A stretch of DNA of 20,746 bases from a virus, in the IMG/VR virus record IMGVR_UViG_3300009183_000433, positions 1-20,746 of that record; one strand, given 5' to 3'. Below are positions 7,440-12,803 of this stretch, piece by piece. The notes below the pieces were generated by a model. It did not search any database. It saw only the letters and a program-made list of their open reading frames with translations, and had not been told where the DNA came from. A program made the position numbers and the translations under genes. The stretch's first letter is position 1, and the number at the start of each line of letters is the position of its first letter.

Positions 7440-7953
7440 CCAATGGAAGGGCGGCCTGGTCATCCGCCACGACGTCGAGCCTGTGCTGACCCAGCAACAG
7501 GAGGCTTTCGTCAATGCCTACCTGGCTAACGGCGGGAATGCCGTCCTGGCCGGCAAGGCCGCAGGCTTTGCCGATGGTAACTCACAGTTGTCATCCCACA
7601 AGGTCCGAGAGGCTATCGAATTGAAGAGGGACATGGACATCAAGACCGGCGGCGCAACGCAAGCCTGGCAGGTCATGCAGTCCCTGCTGACTGATCCGTC
7701 AGCACCACCGCAGGTCCGGTTCCAGGCCGCACGATGGACGCTGGAAGCGAGCGGTCATGGCCTGTCTGCTATTGCGGCGGCCATACATCTTGGTAACAAA
7801 GGAAAGAAGGACCAACATGAAATGTCCGTTTCCGAGCTGATCGACCTAGTCGATAAGGGCCGGAAGCAATTGGAATCCATGAAACAGGTAGCCAACGAAC
7901 TAAAGAGCGTCGAAGACGCAATCATTCTCCCACCCAATAAAACCGATGAATAA
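7417..7953 (+). CDS. Probable terminase small subunit
   Basis: 178 residues from ATG 7417. The segment LTQQQEAFVNAYLANGGNAVLAGKAAGF (about 24-51) followed by SSHKVREAIELKRD is the HTH arrangement found at the N terminus of many terminase small subunits (LT-x-Q-x-F-x-x-Y, gNa-x-A-A-x-AG, V-x-x-I). The middle QVRFQAARWTLEASGHG and a coiled-coil-like C terminus (VSELIDLVDKGRKQLESMKQVANEL) fit an oligomer-forming packaging protein. In the family it recognises pac/cos DNA and recruits the large subunit. It is unusual that the large subunit lies more than 9 kb downstream. An in-frame ATG at 7294 is rejected because the extension reads as antisense-like filler over the HTH gene. The stop overlaps the next start by eight bases. 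Confidence 0.75.
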   Translation: MPKQNDRDQWKGGLVIRHDVEPVLTQQQEAFVNAYLANGGNAVLAGKAAGFADGNSQLSSHKVREAIELKRDMDIKTGGATQAWQVMQSLLTDPSAPPQVRFQAARWTLEASGHGLSAIAAAIHLGNKGKKDQHEMSVSELIDLVDKGRKQLESMKQVANELKSVEDAIILPPNKTDE

Positions 7954-8257
7954 CGAACAATCCCACGACCCAACAGTCACGCTCCGCCTGGAGCTTGGCC
8001 GAGTCACCGATCAGCGCAACGCATACGAAGCCGCACTCCGCAAGGAAGTGCTGATCGTCATCCGAGAAGCCGCATCCGAAAACGCCTACCTAAAGGCCGA
8101 GGTTATTCGTCTAAAGAATAACTGTGAATACCTTGACCAGAAGCTGGACGAGGAGATTGAACGCTCGGCTTCATTCGCCGGCGAGGTATCCAGGCTGAAC
8201 GACGCCATTATGACCGGCAACGCCATCACCCCGGACGCTAGGGAGGTGCAATCGTGA
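7946..8257 (+). CDS. Small coiled-coil protein, unknown function
   Basis: 103 residues, highly charged and predicted by eye to be mainly helical, with heptad-like spacing across residues about 15-85 (LELGRVTDQRNAYEAALRKE, then LKAEVIRLKNNCEYLDQKLDEEIERS). No transmembrane segment or signal peptide is visible, so a spanin role is not supported. It overlaps the terminase-like gene by eight bases and ends in a GTGA overlap with the next coding region. The last codons carry a strong SD for that gene. Function unknown; scaffolding or assembly help is conceivable from position only. Confidence 0.72.
   Translation: MNNEQSHDPTVTLRLELGRVTDQRNAYEAALRKEVLIVIREAASENAYLKAEVIRLKNNCEYLDQKLDEEIERSASFAGEVSRLNDAIMTGNAITPDAREVQS
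8242..8247 (+). promoter_or_regulatory. Strong Shine-Dalgarno GGAGGT deciding a GTG start
   Basis: GGAGGT lies six bases before GTG 8254. Further SD-like sites support the next starts: GGAG (8424-8427) before GTG 8439, a GGGAGG-type run just before ATG 8645, and GGAGGG (8790-8795) seven bases before ATG 8803. This block shows that the host ribosome can use SD pairing, in contrast to most other genes in the window. Confidence 0.75.
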
Positions 8258-8442
8258 GGTTCCTGTCTAGGGTTAAGATGAACATGCGTGAGATCAGTAA
8301 CCTCAAGCAAGCAATCGAGGTGAACCAGAAGATCGCCGAAGACCAGAGCCGGTCCGGCGAAGACCGGGCAGAGGCGGAGCAACACATCGCCGAGATTAAC
8401 CTCCGGCTGTCCATCCTGCGACTGGAGAATAACAAGCTGTGA
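8254..8442 (+). CDS. Small helical protein, unknown function
   Basis: 62 residues starting at GTG, which overlaps the preceding stop (GTGA) and has GGAGGT six bases upstream. The whole chain after residue 10 looks helical and charged (REISNLKQAIEVNQKIAEDQ, then EQHIAEINLRLSILRLENN), with leucine/isoleucine spacing typical of a coiled coil. It may form hetero-oligomers with the coiled-coil protein just upstream, but that is only inferred from proximity. No family is recognised. The stop overlaps the next GTG start in the same way. Confidence 0.72.
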   Translation: MRFLSRVKMNMREISNLKQAIEVNQKIAEDQSRSGEDRAEAEQHIAEINLRLSILRLENNKL

Positions 8443-8648
8443 TCCACGAATTCCGCAACCCCATCCTGGTCGAGACTCCGCTCGGCTATGGCATGCTGAT
8501 CTATGTCCGGGACGGCGGCAGTTTCTCAAACGATGTCTTCGCCGTTGTCTTGGACCATGACGGCGTCATCCGGCACATGACGACCGACCAATTCAAGCTG
8601 GTACGCAATGACACATTCGGAATCCGGGACAGGGAGGGAGACAAATGA
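8439..8648 (+). CDS. Small beta-rich protein, unknown function
   Basis: 69 residues from a GTG start overlapping the previous stop; GGAG lies 11 bases upstream. The sequence alternates hydrophobic and polar residues (PILVETPLGYGMLIYVRDGG, FSNDVFAVVLDHDGVIRHMT), suggesting a small beta barrel or SH3-like fold. The ending TTDQFKLVRNDTFGI resembles small phage proteins in which a short beta domain closes with a QFKLv-type strand. No catalytic residues are apparent. It is part of a chain of four coupled small genes between the probable small terminase and the noncoding region at 9067. Confidence 0.72.
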   Translation: MIHEFRNPILVETPLGYGMLIYVRDGGSFSNDVFAVVLDHDGVIRHMTTDQFKLVRNDTFGIRDREGDK

Positions 8649-8806
8649 AGACAGCCAAGACACCCAAGGAAGCCAGGGCTAGGCCGGGGCTGAAGCTAAT
8701 CACACCCTGGGAGAAGGAGGTGATTGATTACAAGGTCCAGCAACATCGGGAAAGGTGGGTCGCCTTGTTCGACGCCGTCCGCAATAAATGGAGGGCCATC
8801 AAATGA
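8645..8806 (+). CDS. Very small basic protein, unknown function
   Basis: 53 residues, coded by 54 codons between two ATGA overlaps (8645-8648 and 8803-8806). A purine-rich GGGAGGGAG-type SD precedes the ATG at a normal distance. The protein begins MKTAKTPKEARARPGLKL and continues with a tryptophan-containing amphipathic helix (PWEKEVIDYKVQQHRERWVA, then NKWRAIK). It is basic and lacks a membrane segment. Coupling on both sides and the SD make it a convincing gene in spite of its size. Function not recognised. Confidence 0.7.
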   Translation: MKTAKTPKEARARPGLKLITPWEKEVIDYKVQQHRERWVALFDAVRNKWRAIK

Positions 8807-9066
8807 GAGAGGTAGACTTTACAGTAACCCATGCCGGCCATGAATACCTCGTCGAGCTAGAGGTAGAGGTTCAATGGGTAGACGATAGCTTCGACCATGA
8901 GTTTGGGACAGAGGAGTGTGGGCATTGGGAGCTGGATTGGGACGAGACGAATGTACTTTCTTGCGCTGGGCCAGACGACGACGATATCGACCCAGACGGC
9001 GTACCCGGTCTGATGCGTGCGATCCAGCGTAAGGCTGAAGGGCTAGACTTCTCGGACTGGGATTAG
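8803..9066 (+). CDS. Small acidic protein, unknown function
   Basis: 87 residues from ATG 8803, rich in Asp and Glu. The first half is beta-like (VDFTVTHAGHEYLVELEVEVQW); the second contains GPDDDDIDPDGVPGL and a short helix (MRAIQRKAEGLDF). The start is decided by GGAGGG at 8790-8795 and by the ATGA overlap with the previous stop; the upstream in-frame ATG at 8788 would place the SD inside the gene. Strong negative charge is a feature of DNA mimics and of several phage inhibitors, but many harmless small phage proteins share it. No function is assigned. It is the last gene of the plus-strand chain. Confidence 0.75.
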   Translation: MREVDFTVTHAGHEYLVELEVEVQWVDDSFDHEFGTEECGHWELDWDETNVLSCAGPDDDDIDPDGVPGLMRAIQRKAEGLDFSDWD

Positions 9067-9305
9067 TTTCATGCTTGCCCTGTACCTCGGCCAAGGCGGG
9101 GCGGGGCAAGCTATGGCACGAAGTGCCAGGATCTAAATACCCTCCGGCATGTGGGAGAAAAGCGGAAATGAGGAAGGCTGTTTTACCCCCACCTTCCCCG
9201 CTTCCTTTCGGCGTCGAGGATACTAGGTTAAGTCGTTGTTTGATATAGGGTTAACCCTGTTTACACCCCCCTTCCTCGCCTGTTTCTAGAAATTAGCTAC
9301 CCCCC

Positions 9306-9356
9306 TTCCTCGTCCATAAGTGACGAAAGGCCAGTCACTTATAGACTGACGAGGAA
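9306..9356. repeat. Nested inverted repeat, possible cruciform
   Basis: TTCCTCGTC (9306-9314) pairs with GACGAGGAA (9348-9356), and inside it ATAAGTGAC (9316-9324) pairs with GTCACTTAT (9334-9342) around a nine-base loop. One base on the left arm and five on the right arm interrupt the two nine-base stems, giving 18 pairs in total. The left outer arm is also part of the 14-base direct repeat. It could be a cruciform, a replication-initiator site or an RNA hairpin. Confidence 0.8.
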
Positions 9357-9477
9357 GCGAGGATACCCCTTATATCAAGATAGATAGTCCATCCTCGGGC
9401 TTTGGCCCTATCCCTATGGGGAAGGGCGTCGCCTGGCGTCTACTATTCAATCGATACCAAACCCCAAGGCCATGCAC

Positions 9478-9506
9478 TTGACCCAAGCTAAAACCCCGCT
9501 CACATT
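9478..9506 (+). promoter_or_regulatory. Candidate promoter for the RusA-like gene, possibly leaderless
   Basis: TTGACC (9478-9483), 17 bases, then CACATT (9501-9506), with only six bases before ATG 9513. If this is the promoter, transcription would begin at or next to the start codon. No SD or CCCAAC leader is present. The tail fibre gene has the same geometry (TTGCAT, 17, CACTAT, six bases, ATG). The -10 box is poor, so confidence is low. Confidence 0.4.
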
Positions 9507-9512
9507 CCAGGC

Positions 9513-9962
9513 ATGGACATCGTACTGCTTAACATCGAAGGCACACCCAGGCCGCAACCCAGGCCGAGGTTCGTGGGTGGCAGGGTGGTATCGACAGCCG
9601 ACGCCAATGCACGCATGTGGAAGGATCTAGTGACGAAGGCCGGCAAGATGGCCGCAGACGCACATGGTCAGATCCAGGCGCCGGCTGTCGCAGTCGTCAT
9701 GCGTTTCGATATGCCCACGACCAAGGCAGACCGGCACGGCCTACCCCATACCTTCCGCCCAGACGCAGACAACCTAGCCAAGCTTGCACTCGATGCAGTC
9801 ATGGACGCCGGCCTGCTCAAGGATGATGCCGCAGTCTCGACCCTAGTGGTGACCAAGACATGGGCAGACAAGGGCGGTCTGGTGATGACCCTGCACTTGG
9901 ATGAACGCACCCCCACCCCCACCCCACCCCCATCGTCTAGGTTCCCGGGCTGGATACAGTAG
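9513..9962 (+). CDS. rusA: RusA-family Holliday junction resolvase
   Basis: 149 residues. The N terminus IEGTPRPQPRPRF (8-20) is the RusA G-x-P-x-P-K/R-P-R signature. The catalytic region FRPDADNLAKLALDAVMDAG (81-100) supplies D84 and D86, with further acidic residues D104/D105 in KDD and K115 in VVTKTW. This matches the family order (PD-x-DN-x-x-K, then DD, then K). RusA dimers cut four-way junctions; in phages they resolve recombination or replication branches before packaging. The last 20 residues are an unusual Pro/Thr tail (TPTPTPPPSS) encoded by a C-tract. The gene stands alone between the repeat-rich noncoding region and a convergent minus-strand cluster, with a terminator hairpin just past its stop. 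Confidence 0.9.
   Translation: MDIVLLNIEGTPRPQPRPRFVGGRVVSTADANARMWKDLVTKAGKMAADAHGQIQAPAVAVVMRFDMPTTKADRHGLPHTFRPDADNLAKLALDAVMDAGLLKDDAAVSTLVVTKTWADKGGLVMTLHLDERTPTPTPPPSSRFPGWIQ
9910..9931 (-). other. G-quadruplex motif on the minus strand (C-tract on plus)
   Basis: The plus strand reads C5-A-C5-A-C4-A-C5, so the minus strand holds four runs of at least four guanines separated by single T bases. Single-base loops favour a stable parallel quadruplex, and the plus strand could form an i-motif. It lies in the last codons of the RusA-like gene, just before the terminator, where two transcripts converge. Confidence 0.75.
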
Positions 9963-9971
9963 GAACAAGAA

Positions 9972-9993
9972 GGCCAGCCGGTGAGGGCTGGCC
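9972..9993. terminator. Hairpin terminator at convergent junction
   Basis: GGCCAGCC (9972-9979) pairs with GGCTGGCC (9986-9993) around a six-base loop, ten bases past the RusA-like stop, followed by GTTT on plus and by TTCTTGTT on minus. A second hairpin, AGGGCC/GGCCCT (10011-10016, 10022-10027), lies just beyond the minus-strand stop. The T tracts are short, so efficiency is uncertain, but position between converging genes supports a two-way terminator. Confidence 0.6.
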
Positions 9994-10031
9994 GTTTAGA
10001 TCTATCCAGGAGGGCCGTGGCGGCCCTTGGG

Positions 10032-10550
10032 CTATGCGAACCAAGTGGTGGTGCCGGTACCCCCAAGCCGCTGGCGTGCGTCGTCGTAACGCTTGGCCCA
10101 ACACTCAAACTCCATTCGGTCAAGGGCGTCTGCCCAACCCTCAAGGGCGTAGCCGGCGACCTGCTCGATGATGTCGAGGTGGTCTGCCGCCTCGGCCTGG
10201 GATAGGGTGACCTGGCCGGCTGTGGCAAAGGACATGGCAAACGCATACTCGTCTTTCCCGATATAGGTCTGCACCATATCGACCTTGCGGCACCAGCATT
10301 CGTATCCGGTGAGGGAGCGAAGCTTGGCGAGGCAGGCGAGGGCGGCCTTCTCATGCATGGCCGCCGTGTCCAGGCCGTGGTCCAGGGACAGGGTGACAGA
10401 GGCGGGGCGGTGCGACATGTCGTCGGTCAGCCAAGCCTTGACCCTGGCGCCCCGGGCAGGGGTGGGCGGGAGGAAGCGGGTGCGGATCGCTCGGGCGGAA
10501 CGGCGGACAGTAGTGAGGCCGTCCGGGGTGATGGTGGTATTGTCGGGCAT
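10032..10550 (-). CDS. Minus-cassette protein 1, unknown function
   Basis: 172 residues. It opens with MPDNTTITPDGLTT, almost the same start as the neighbouring 111-residue protein. After a basic stretch (VRRSARAIRTRFLPP) I see by eye a strand (ASVTLSLDHG), a helix (AAMHEKAALACLAKLRSL), two strands (KVDMVQTYIG, YAFAMSFATAG) and a long helix (SQAEAADHLDIIEQVAGYALEGW), i.e. a beta-alpha-beta-beta-alpha order. No known family is recognised. The leader contains AACCCAATACCCACACCC directly before ATG and no SD. It is the last gene of the minus-strand series and is followed by two hairpins. Confidence 0.72.
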   Translation of the reverse strand: MPDNTTITPDGLTTVRRSARAIRTRFLPPTPARGARVKAWLTDDMSHRPASVTLSLDHGLDTAAMHEKAALACLAKLRSLTGYECWCRKVDMVQTYIGKDEYAFAMSFATAGQVTLSQAEAADHLDIIEQVAGYALEGWADALDRMEFECWAKRYDDARQRLGGTGTTTWFA

Positions 10551-10579
10551 GGGTGTGGGTATTGGGTTAGGGTGAAAGG

Positions 10580-10915
10580 TTAGGCGATAGTCACCTCAAG
10601 TTTGGAGACGCATAGGAAGTCCGGCATGTAGAGGATGCCGGCGTTGTTAGCCTCAAGGCACAGGGCGGCAGGGGACATGTCGTCGCCCTCGTAAGGTTCG
10701 ACCTCGACCTCAAACTCCACGACGATGGTGGTGCCAATGATGTCCGGGGTAGACCAGCGGATGTCGCCCACGATGAAGCGACCGCCCTCAAGGGACAGGC
10801 AATCGCCGTCGTCGCCGAGGTGGTCGTCGAGCATGAGCAGGTCGTCGCAGGTGCAGGGCTTGCCGTCGTCTCGGGTGACATAGAAGACGAGGGCGATGGT
10901 GGTGGTGTCGGGCAT
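10580..10915 (-). CDS. Minus-cassette protein 2, acidic, two beta-alpha-beta units
   Basis: 111 residues, strongly acidic. By eye the order is strand (TTTIALVFYVTRDDG), helix (CDDLLMLDDHLG), strand (GRFIVGDIRW), strand (GTTIVVEFEVEVEPYEG), helix (MSPAALCLEANNAG), strand (SKLEVTI). This beta-alpha-beta-beta-alpha-beta order is that of a ferredoxin-like fold, though short sequence alone cannot prove it. Cysteines at CTC near residue 21-23 and two later ones are not arranged as a known metal site. The start region (CCCAATACC, ATG, CCCGAC) nearly copies that of the 172-residue protein. Function unknown. Confidence 0.74.
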   Translation of the reverse strand: MPDTTTIALVFYVTRDDGKPCTCDDLLMLDDHLGDDGDCLSLEGGRFIVGDIRWSTPDIIGTTIVVEFEVEVEPYEGDDMSPAALCLEANNAGILYMPDFLCVSKLEVTIA

Positions 10916-10934
10916 GGTATTGGGTGGTGAGGGT

Positions 10935-11285
10935 TTAGGAAAGCTTGGAAAGGATGACCGGCATGGCGGCCCTAGCGAGGGCTTCCTCGTCAGCGGTGTC
11001 GAAGGCAGGAGGATCTACAGGGTCGGCCAATTCGGCGGCGGCCTGCTCGACTGCGTCGAATAGGGATTCGCCTCGGTTCATGTGCATGACAATCCTGGCC
11101 TTGCCGCCCCAATACTGGACGACCAGCGTACGCTCGGCGTCGATGCGGGGAGCGTCGAAGTTGCGCAAAATATCGACGGCGTCGGGATCGTCGAGCAGGC
11201 GGTGAACCATCGGGGCTTTGTCTCGCCACTCGCCGGCGTATTCGATGCCGACGAGGATGGCGTTGGGGAGGTGTTCGATATTCAT
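10935..11285 (-). CDS. Minus-cassette protein 3, unknown function
   Basis: 116 residues, acidic. Visible features: a strand (NAILVGIEYAGEW), a helix (APMVHRLLDDPDAVDILRNF), two strands (RTLVVQYWGG, KARIVMHMNRG), a helix (SLFDAVEQAAAELAD) and a final helix (TADEEALARAAMPVILSKL). No motif of a known family is seen. The leader differs from its neighbours (TATCCCATCCT before ATG) and is short. The repeated TTGACA-containing element (11307-11329) lies about 21 bases upstream of the start, so a new transcript may begin here within the cassette. Confidence 0.72.
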   Translation of the reverse strand: MNIEHLPNAILVGIEYAGEWRDKAPMVHRLLDDPDAVDILRNFDAPRIDAERTLVVQYWGGKARIVMHMNRGESLFDAVEQAAAELADPVDPPAFDTADEEALARAAMPVILSKLS

Positions 11286-11306
11286 AGGATGGGATAGGAA
11301 GGGATG

Positions 11307-11329
11307 CCTACAGATTGGAGGGTGTCAAG
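11307..11329 (-). promoter_or_regulatory. Repeated TTGACA element, copy A
   Basis: On the minus strand this reads CTTGACACCCTCCA, then two variable bases, then CTGTAGG. Copy B (12748-12770) matches it at 21 of 23 positions. Each copy lies 20-35 bases upstream of a minus-strand start codon. TTGACA is the consensus -35 hexamer, but TAGGCA (TAGGAC in copy B) follows after only 12 bases, short for a standard sigma-70 promoter. It may be a promoter, an operator, or both. Confidence 0.5.
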
Positions 11330-11449
11330 TTAGAGTTTGGGGTTGTCGATAATTTCCAGCAGGCTAGGCCCGGTCGCAAACGCCCAGAGGACGAAGGCGA
11401 TGAGGGCGGCCAGCATGAGGGCGATGGCGATGGTGCGGAGGGTGGACAT
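11330..11449 (-). CDS. 39-residue single-pass membrane protein
   Basis: 39 residues, MSTLRTIAIALMLAALIAF followed by VLWAFATG and a short polar tail (PSLLEIIDNPKL). Residues about 6-25 form one clear transmembrane helix with a single Arg before it, suggesting the N terminus stays in the cytoplasm. There is no SD; the leader is AAGCTTTTCTCCCT before ATG. Its stop lies directly next to repeat copy A. Possible roles include a holin-like or superinfection-related membrane peptide, but no evidence favours one. The clean hydrophobic segment and its place within a regular gene array make chance unlikely. Confidence 0.6.
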   Translation of the reverse strand: MSTLRTIAIALMLAALIAFVLWAFATGPSLLEIIDNPKL

Positions 11450-11477
11450 AGGGAGAAAAGCTTGGGCTTGGTTTAGA

Positions 11478-11885
11478 TCAGATGCCGGCGGCCTTGAGGC
11501 CGATGGCAACCTTGCCGGTGATGAGGGTCATGGCCTGGCCTGCCTTGGCATAAACCTTGCGGGCGGCGGCGTACTCCTTTGCGTACTGCTCGCAGTCCTC
11601 GGGCGAATGGTCGCAGTCCTCGCCGTGGTCGGCACGCTCGGCCTCGCCGGCGTAGTGTTCGGTCATCTCTTCCATGTCCCCCTCTGCGGCGTCGCAGACA
11701 TGGCGACCCAGCAGGGCCAGCATGCGGACGAGGTCGCCGGCGTGGCGTGCCTCGCAACCGCTGTCGTGGTAAGCCTCCAGGGCGGCGTCGGCCAGGATGG
11801 CCTCGGTCTTGGGGTGGTTAAGCACCTCCACCAGTAGGGTGGCGAGGCGGCCCGAAAGGGCGTTGACTGACTTGGGTTTGCTCAT
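11478..11885 (-). CDS. Minus-cassette protein 5, helical, unknown function
   Basis: 135 residues from ATG 11885, which is directly preceded by CCCAACACC. A longer in-frame reading upstream (to 12095) crosses the next gene in another frame and is rejected. The protein looks all-helical: VNALSGRLATLLVEVL, TEAILADAALEAYHD, AGDLVRMLALLGRHVCDAAEGD, EDCEQYAKEYAAARKVYAKAG. The stretch HGEDCDHSPEDCEQ (88-101) clusters His, Asp and two Cys (C91, C98) and could bind metal, but this is speculative. The leader contains the palindromic element 11897-11913. Family not recognised. Confidence 0.74.
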   Translation of the reverse strand: MSKPKSVNALSGRLATLLVEVLNHPKTEAILADAALEAYHDSGCEARHAGDLVRMLALLGRHVCDAAEGDMEEMTEHYAGEAERADHGEDCDHSPEDCEQYAKEYAAARKVYAKAGQAMTLITGKVAIGLKAAGI

Positions 11886-11896
11886 GGTGTTGGGAT

Positions 11897-11913
11897 AAAG
11901 TTTGCGCAAAGTT
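11897..11913. promoter_or_regulatory. Palindromic leader element TTTGCGCAAA, copy 1
   Basis: AAAGTTTGCGCAAAGTT with the perfect palindrome TTTGCGCAAA at 11901-11910. The same 17 bases recur exactly at 13330-13346. Both copies lie in leaders of minus-strand genes, 11-24 bases before ATG, between the preceding stop and the CCCAACACC start motif. A dimeric repressor site or a conserved RNA element are both possible. Confidence 0.55.
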
Positions 11914-11916
11914 TGG

Positions 11917-12240
11917 TTAGATTCGGACATGGGTGACAGGCACCATGCGGATGGTGCGGAGGTTGAATGCGACGAGGCATGCCATCGCCTCCTGCCGGCA
12001 ACCCTCGGCCTCTTCACGCTGGGCGATAGATCCGTACCGGTCAGCGTCCAGCACCCGACGCTGGCACAGGGTGACATGGGCCTGGAGCATGGCACGCTCG
12101 GCGGCGTTGGACTGGGCGATGGAGCGGGCGATGCCGTCGGCGGTGGCGTTGGCCGCCGGCGTACCGATGGCCCGGAGGGCGGCGACTTCCGCCTTGGCGG
12201 CGGCGTGCTGGTGGGGGGACATGATGGTGGGGTCGGACAT
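11917..12240 (-). CDS. Minus-cassette protein 6, alanine-rich, unknown function
   Basis: 107 residues from ATG 12240. It is alanine-rich and mostly helical (QHAAAKAEVAALRAIG, TADGIARSIAQSNAAERAML, then RYGSIAQREEAEGCRQEAMA), ending with a short strand (LRTIRMVPVTHVRI). An in-frame ATG at 12315 would overlap the next gene's coding end. The start at 12240 is preferred because its leader AACCCTTCACCACATCACC resembles the others. No SD and no recognised family. Confidence 0.68.
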   Translation of the reverse strand: MSDPTIMSPHQHAAAKAEVAALRAIGTPAANATADGIARSIAQSNAAERAMLQAHVTLCQRRVLDADRYGSIAQREEAEGCRQEAMACLVAFNLRTIRMVPVTHVRI

Positions 12241-12260
12241 GGTGGTGATGTGGTGAAGGG

Positions 12261-12716
12261 TTACTTGAGGATGTCGCAAGACATGTTGCATGCGTACTCC
12301 TCGATGCTCCCGCACATGGCGTCTTCCATGAGGGACTCGATGTCATCCATGACCGACTTCTCGGCGGCCTGGCGGGTGGTGGCATCGACGATGAATGCGG
12401 CCATCAGTTTGAACGACACAGTCCAACGGCCCTCGTCGTCGCCGTCGGACTCGGGGCCATTGTCATCGACGCTGATGTCCCGGATGGTGATGCAGTTTGC
12501 CATAGCGGCGATGCTCTTGTCGAGCGTGCCGTCTCGGCGTTTGTCGGTGGCCGGTGCGTCGAGCAGGGACTCCAGGTGCGTGCGGCAGGAGCGGAGAGCC
12601 TCGGCGTCGGTCATGTAGCCCTTGCCGGTGTCCTCATACCTGTCGATATGAATGCGGACGATGACGGCGTAGGTGTTGGTGTTGCTGGTGCTGGTGCTGG
12701 CTTTGGTTTTTTTCAT
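12261..12716 (-). CDS. Minus-cassette protein 7, two beta-alpha units, unknown function
   Basis: 151 residues. After a Ser/Thr/Lys-rich start (MKKTKASTSTSNTNT) there is a strand (YAVIVRIHIDRY), a helix (DAEALRSCRTHLESLLD), a strand (NCITIRDISVDD), an acidic loop (NGPESDGDDEG), a strand (RWTVSFKLMAAFIVDA) and a helix (RQAAEKSVMDDIESLMEDA). The two halves look like repeats of one beta-alpha-beta unit, most clearly ...HLESLLDA against ...DIESLMEDA. Leader: ACCCAACACCCAGCACC directly before ATG, with repeat copy B about 31 bases upstream. Function unknown. Confidence 0.75.
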   Translation of the reverse strand: MKKTKASTSTSNTNTYAVIVRIHIDRYEDTGKGYMTDAEALRSCRTHLESLLDAPATDKRRDGTLDKSIAAMANCITIRDISVDDNGPESDGDDEGRWTVSFKLMAAFIVDATTRQAAEKSVMDDIESLMEDAMCGSIEEYACNMSCDILK

Positions 12717-12747
12717 GGTGCTGGGTGTTGGGTGAGAGGAGTGATGT

Positions 12748-12770
12748 CCTACAGGGTGGAGGGTGTCAAG
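12748..12770 (-). promoter_or_regulatory. Repeated TTGACA element, copy B
   Basis: Second copy of the element at 11307-11329, with GG (plus strand) in place of AT at the two variable positions. The minus-strand TTGACA is at 12764-12769 and TAGGAC follows 12 bases later. It lies in an 87-base gap (12717-12803), the largest space inside the cassette, consistent with an internal transcription start. Confidence 0.5.
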
Positions 12771-12803
12771 GGTTGACTTTGGGGGCGAGCTAAAACGGAT
12801 CGG

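Larger units (their letters stand above)
9067..9512 (+). other. Noncoding region rich in palindromes; candidate origin or control region
   Basis: 446 bases without a convincing gene. Seen in order: GCTTGCCC (9073-9080) with GGGCAAGC (9104-9111); a tight hairpin TGGCAC/GTGCCA (9114-9119, 9123-9128) that could end the upstream transcript although no T run follows; a perfect palindrome AGGGTTAACCCT (9247-9258); a palindrome TTTCTAGAAA (9283-9292); the direct repeat ACCCCCCTTCCTCG at 9265-9278 and 9299-9312; a large nested inverted repeat (9306-9356); and an outer inverted pair TTGATATA (9240-9247) / TATATCAA (9371-9378). The composition is less GC-rich than the flanks. Such density of repeats is typical of origins or protein-binding control regions. 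Confidence 0.6.

Noticed and set aside
8788-8802. Earlier ATG for the 87-residue acidic protein
   Set aside because: GGAGGG at 8790-8795 is correctly spaced for ATG 8803, which also forms the ATGA overlap used by its neighbours.
9168-9248. 26-codon plus-strand frame in the noncoding region
   Set aside because: Short, no convincing domain, and the SD-like GGGAG is too far from the ATG. A leader peptide is possible but cannot be supported.
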